Assembly: GCA_903879875.1 (NCBI GenBank) | Contig: CAIRNC010000474.1 | Coordinates: forward strand, 1 to 7,100 | Length of the DNA: 7,100 nt | Direction: 5' to 3' | DNA from: an uncultured Bacteroidota bacterium | Lineage (GTDB): Bacteria; Bacteroidota; Bacteroidia; Flavobacteriales; Flavobacteriaceae | Part shown: one piece after another, positions 7,041 through 7,100 of the stretch | How positions within the stretch are numbered: the first letter of the stretch is position 1 | Layout: every line of letters begins with the position of its first letter | The notes under the pieces: generated by a model | What the model saw: only the letters and a program-made list of their open reading frames with translations | Told to the model about the DNA's origin: nothing | Database searches by the model: none | Position numbers and translations under genes: made by a program

Positions 7041-7100
7041 TTACAATACAAGCAGTTTTGGAATATAAATTAAGCAACCTATCGCTATAGCAGATAATGC
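7041..7100 (-). CDS. dgkA: C-terminal end of a DgkA-family kinase (partial)
   Basis: Only the last 19 codons and the TAA stop lie in the window. The tail reads ALSAIAIGCLIYIPKLLVL. It resembles the final membrane helix of Bacteroidota DgkA-family proteins (diacylglycerol or undecaprenol kinase), which typically end in a stretch like SAIxAxxIGxxIFxPK. The position directly upstream of ftsK also fits my recollection of the usual flavobacterial order, dgkA-ftsK-lolA-lptG-ribBA. The protein would be a small three-helix membrane kinase that recycles lipid carriers or diacylglycerol. The call rests on a short hydrophobic tail plus context and is tentative. Confidence 0.55.
   Translation of the reverse strand, partial: ALSAIAIGCLIYIPKLLVL

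Overview
The window looks like chromosomal core DNA from a member of the Flavobacteriaceae, most likely Flavobacterium or a close relative. The evidence is the low G+C content, A-rich leaders in place of clear Shine-Dalgarno sites, a Bacteroidota-type -7 box (TAnnTTTG) before the first gene, and the gene content and order. No plasmid, phage, insertion sequence, CRISPR array or RNA gene is visible.

Layout. Positions 1-229 are non-coding. They hold two copies of an imperfect palindromic (REP-like) element, the first cut by the window edge, followed by a probable promoter for menA. menA (230-1180, + strand) encodes the membrane prenyltransferase of menaquinone synthesis. It converges on a minus-strand gene run across a 55-base gap containing two weak AT-rich hairpins. 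Read in its own direction, that run is: the tail of a probable dgkA (7100-7041), ftsK (6987-4537), a lolA-like gene (about 4487-3843), an lptF/lptG-family permease gene (3836-2376) and a ribBA-type gene (2369-1236). Gaps are 53, about 49, 6 and 6 bases, so this is probably one operon, at least from lolA to ribBA.

How the genes fit together. Most of the minus-strand run is envelope and division work: a diacylglycerol or undecaprenol kinase (inferred from its last 19 residues), the septal DNA translocase FtsK, a periplasmic lipoprotein chaperone and an LPS-export permease. The last gene is metabolic. Its N-terminal half is an intact 3,4-dihydroxy-2-butanone-4-phosphate synthase (RibB). Its C-terminal half resembles GTP cyclohydrolase II (RibA) but has lost all three zinc-binding cysteines, the QEGRG-type motif and the catalytic Arg. 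It is therefore better described as RibB with a degenerate RibA-like domain. menA supplies the respiratory quinone and is functionally separate.

No wholly new system is visible. The two points most worth following are the degenerate RibA-like domain and the palindromic repeat pair upstream of menA.
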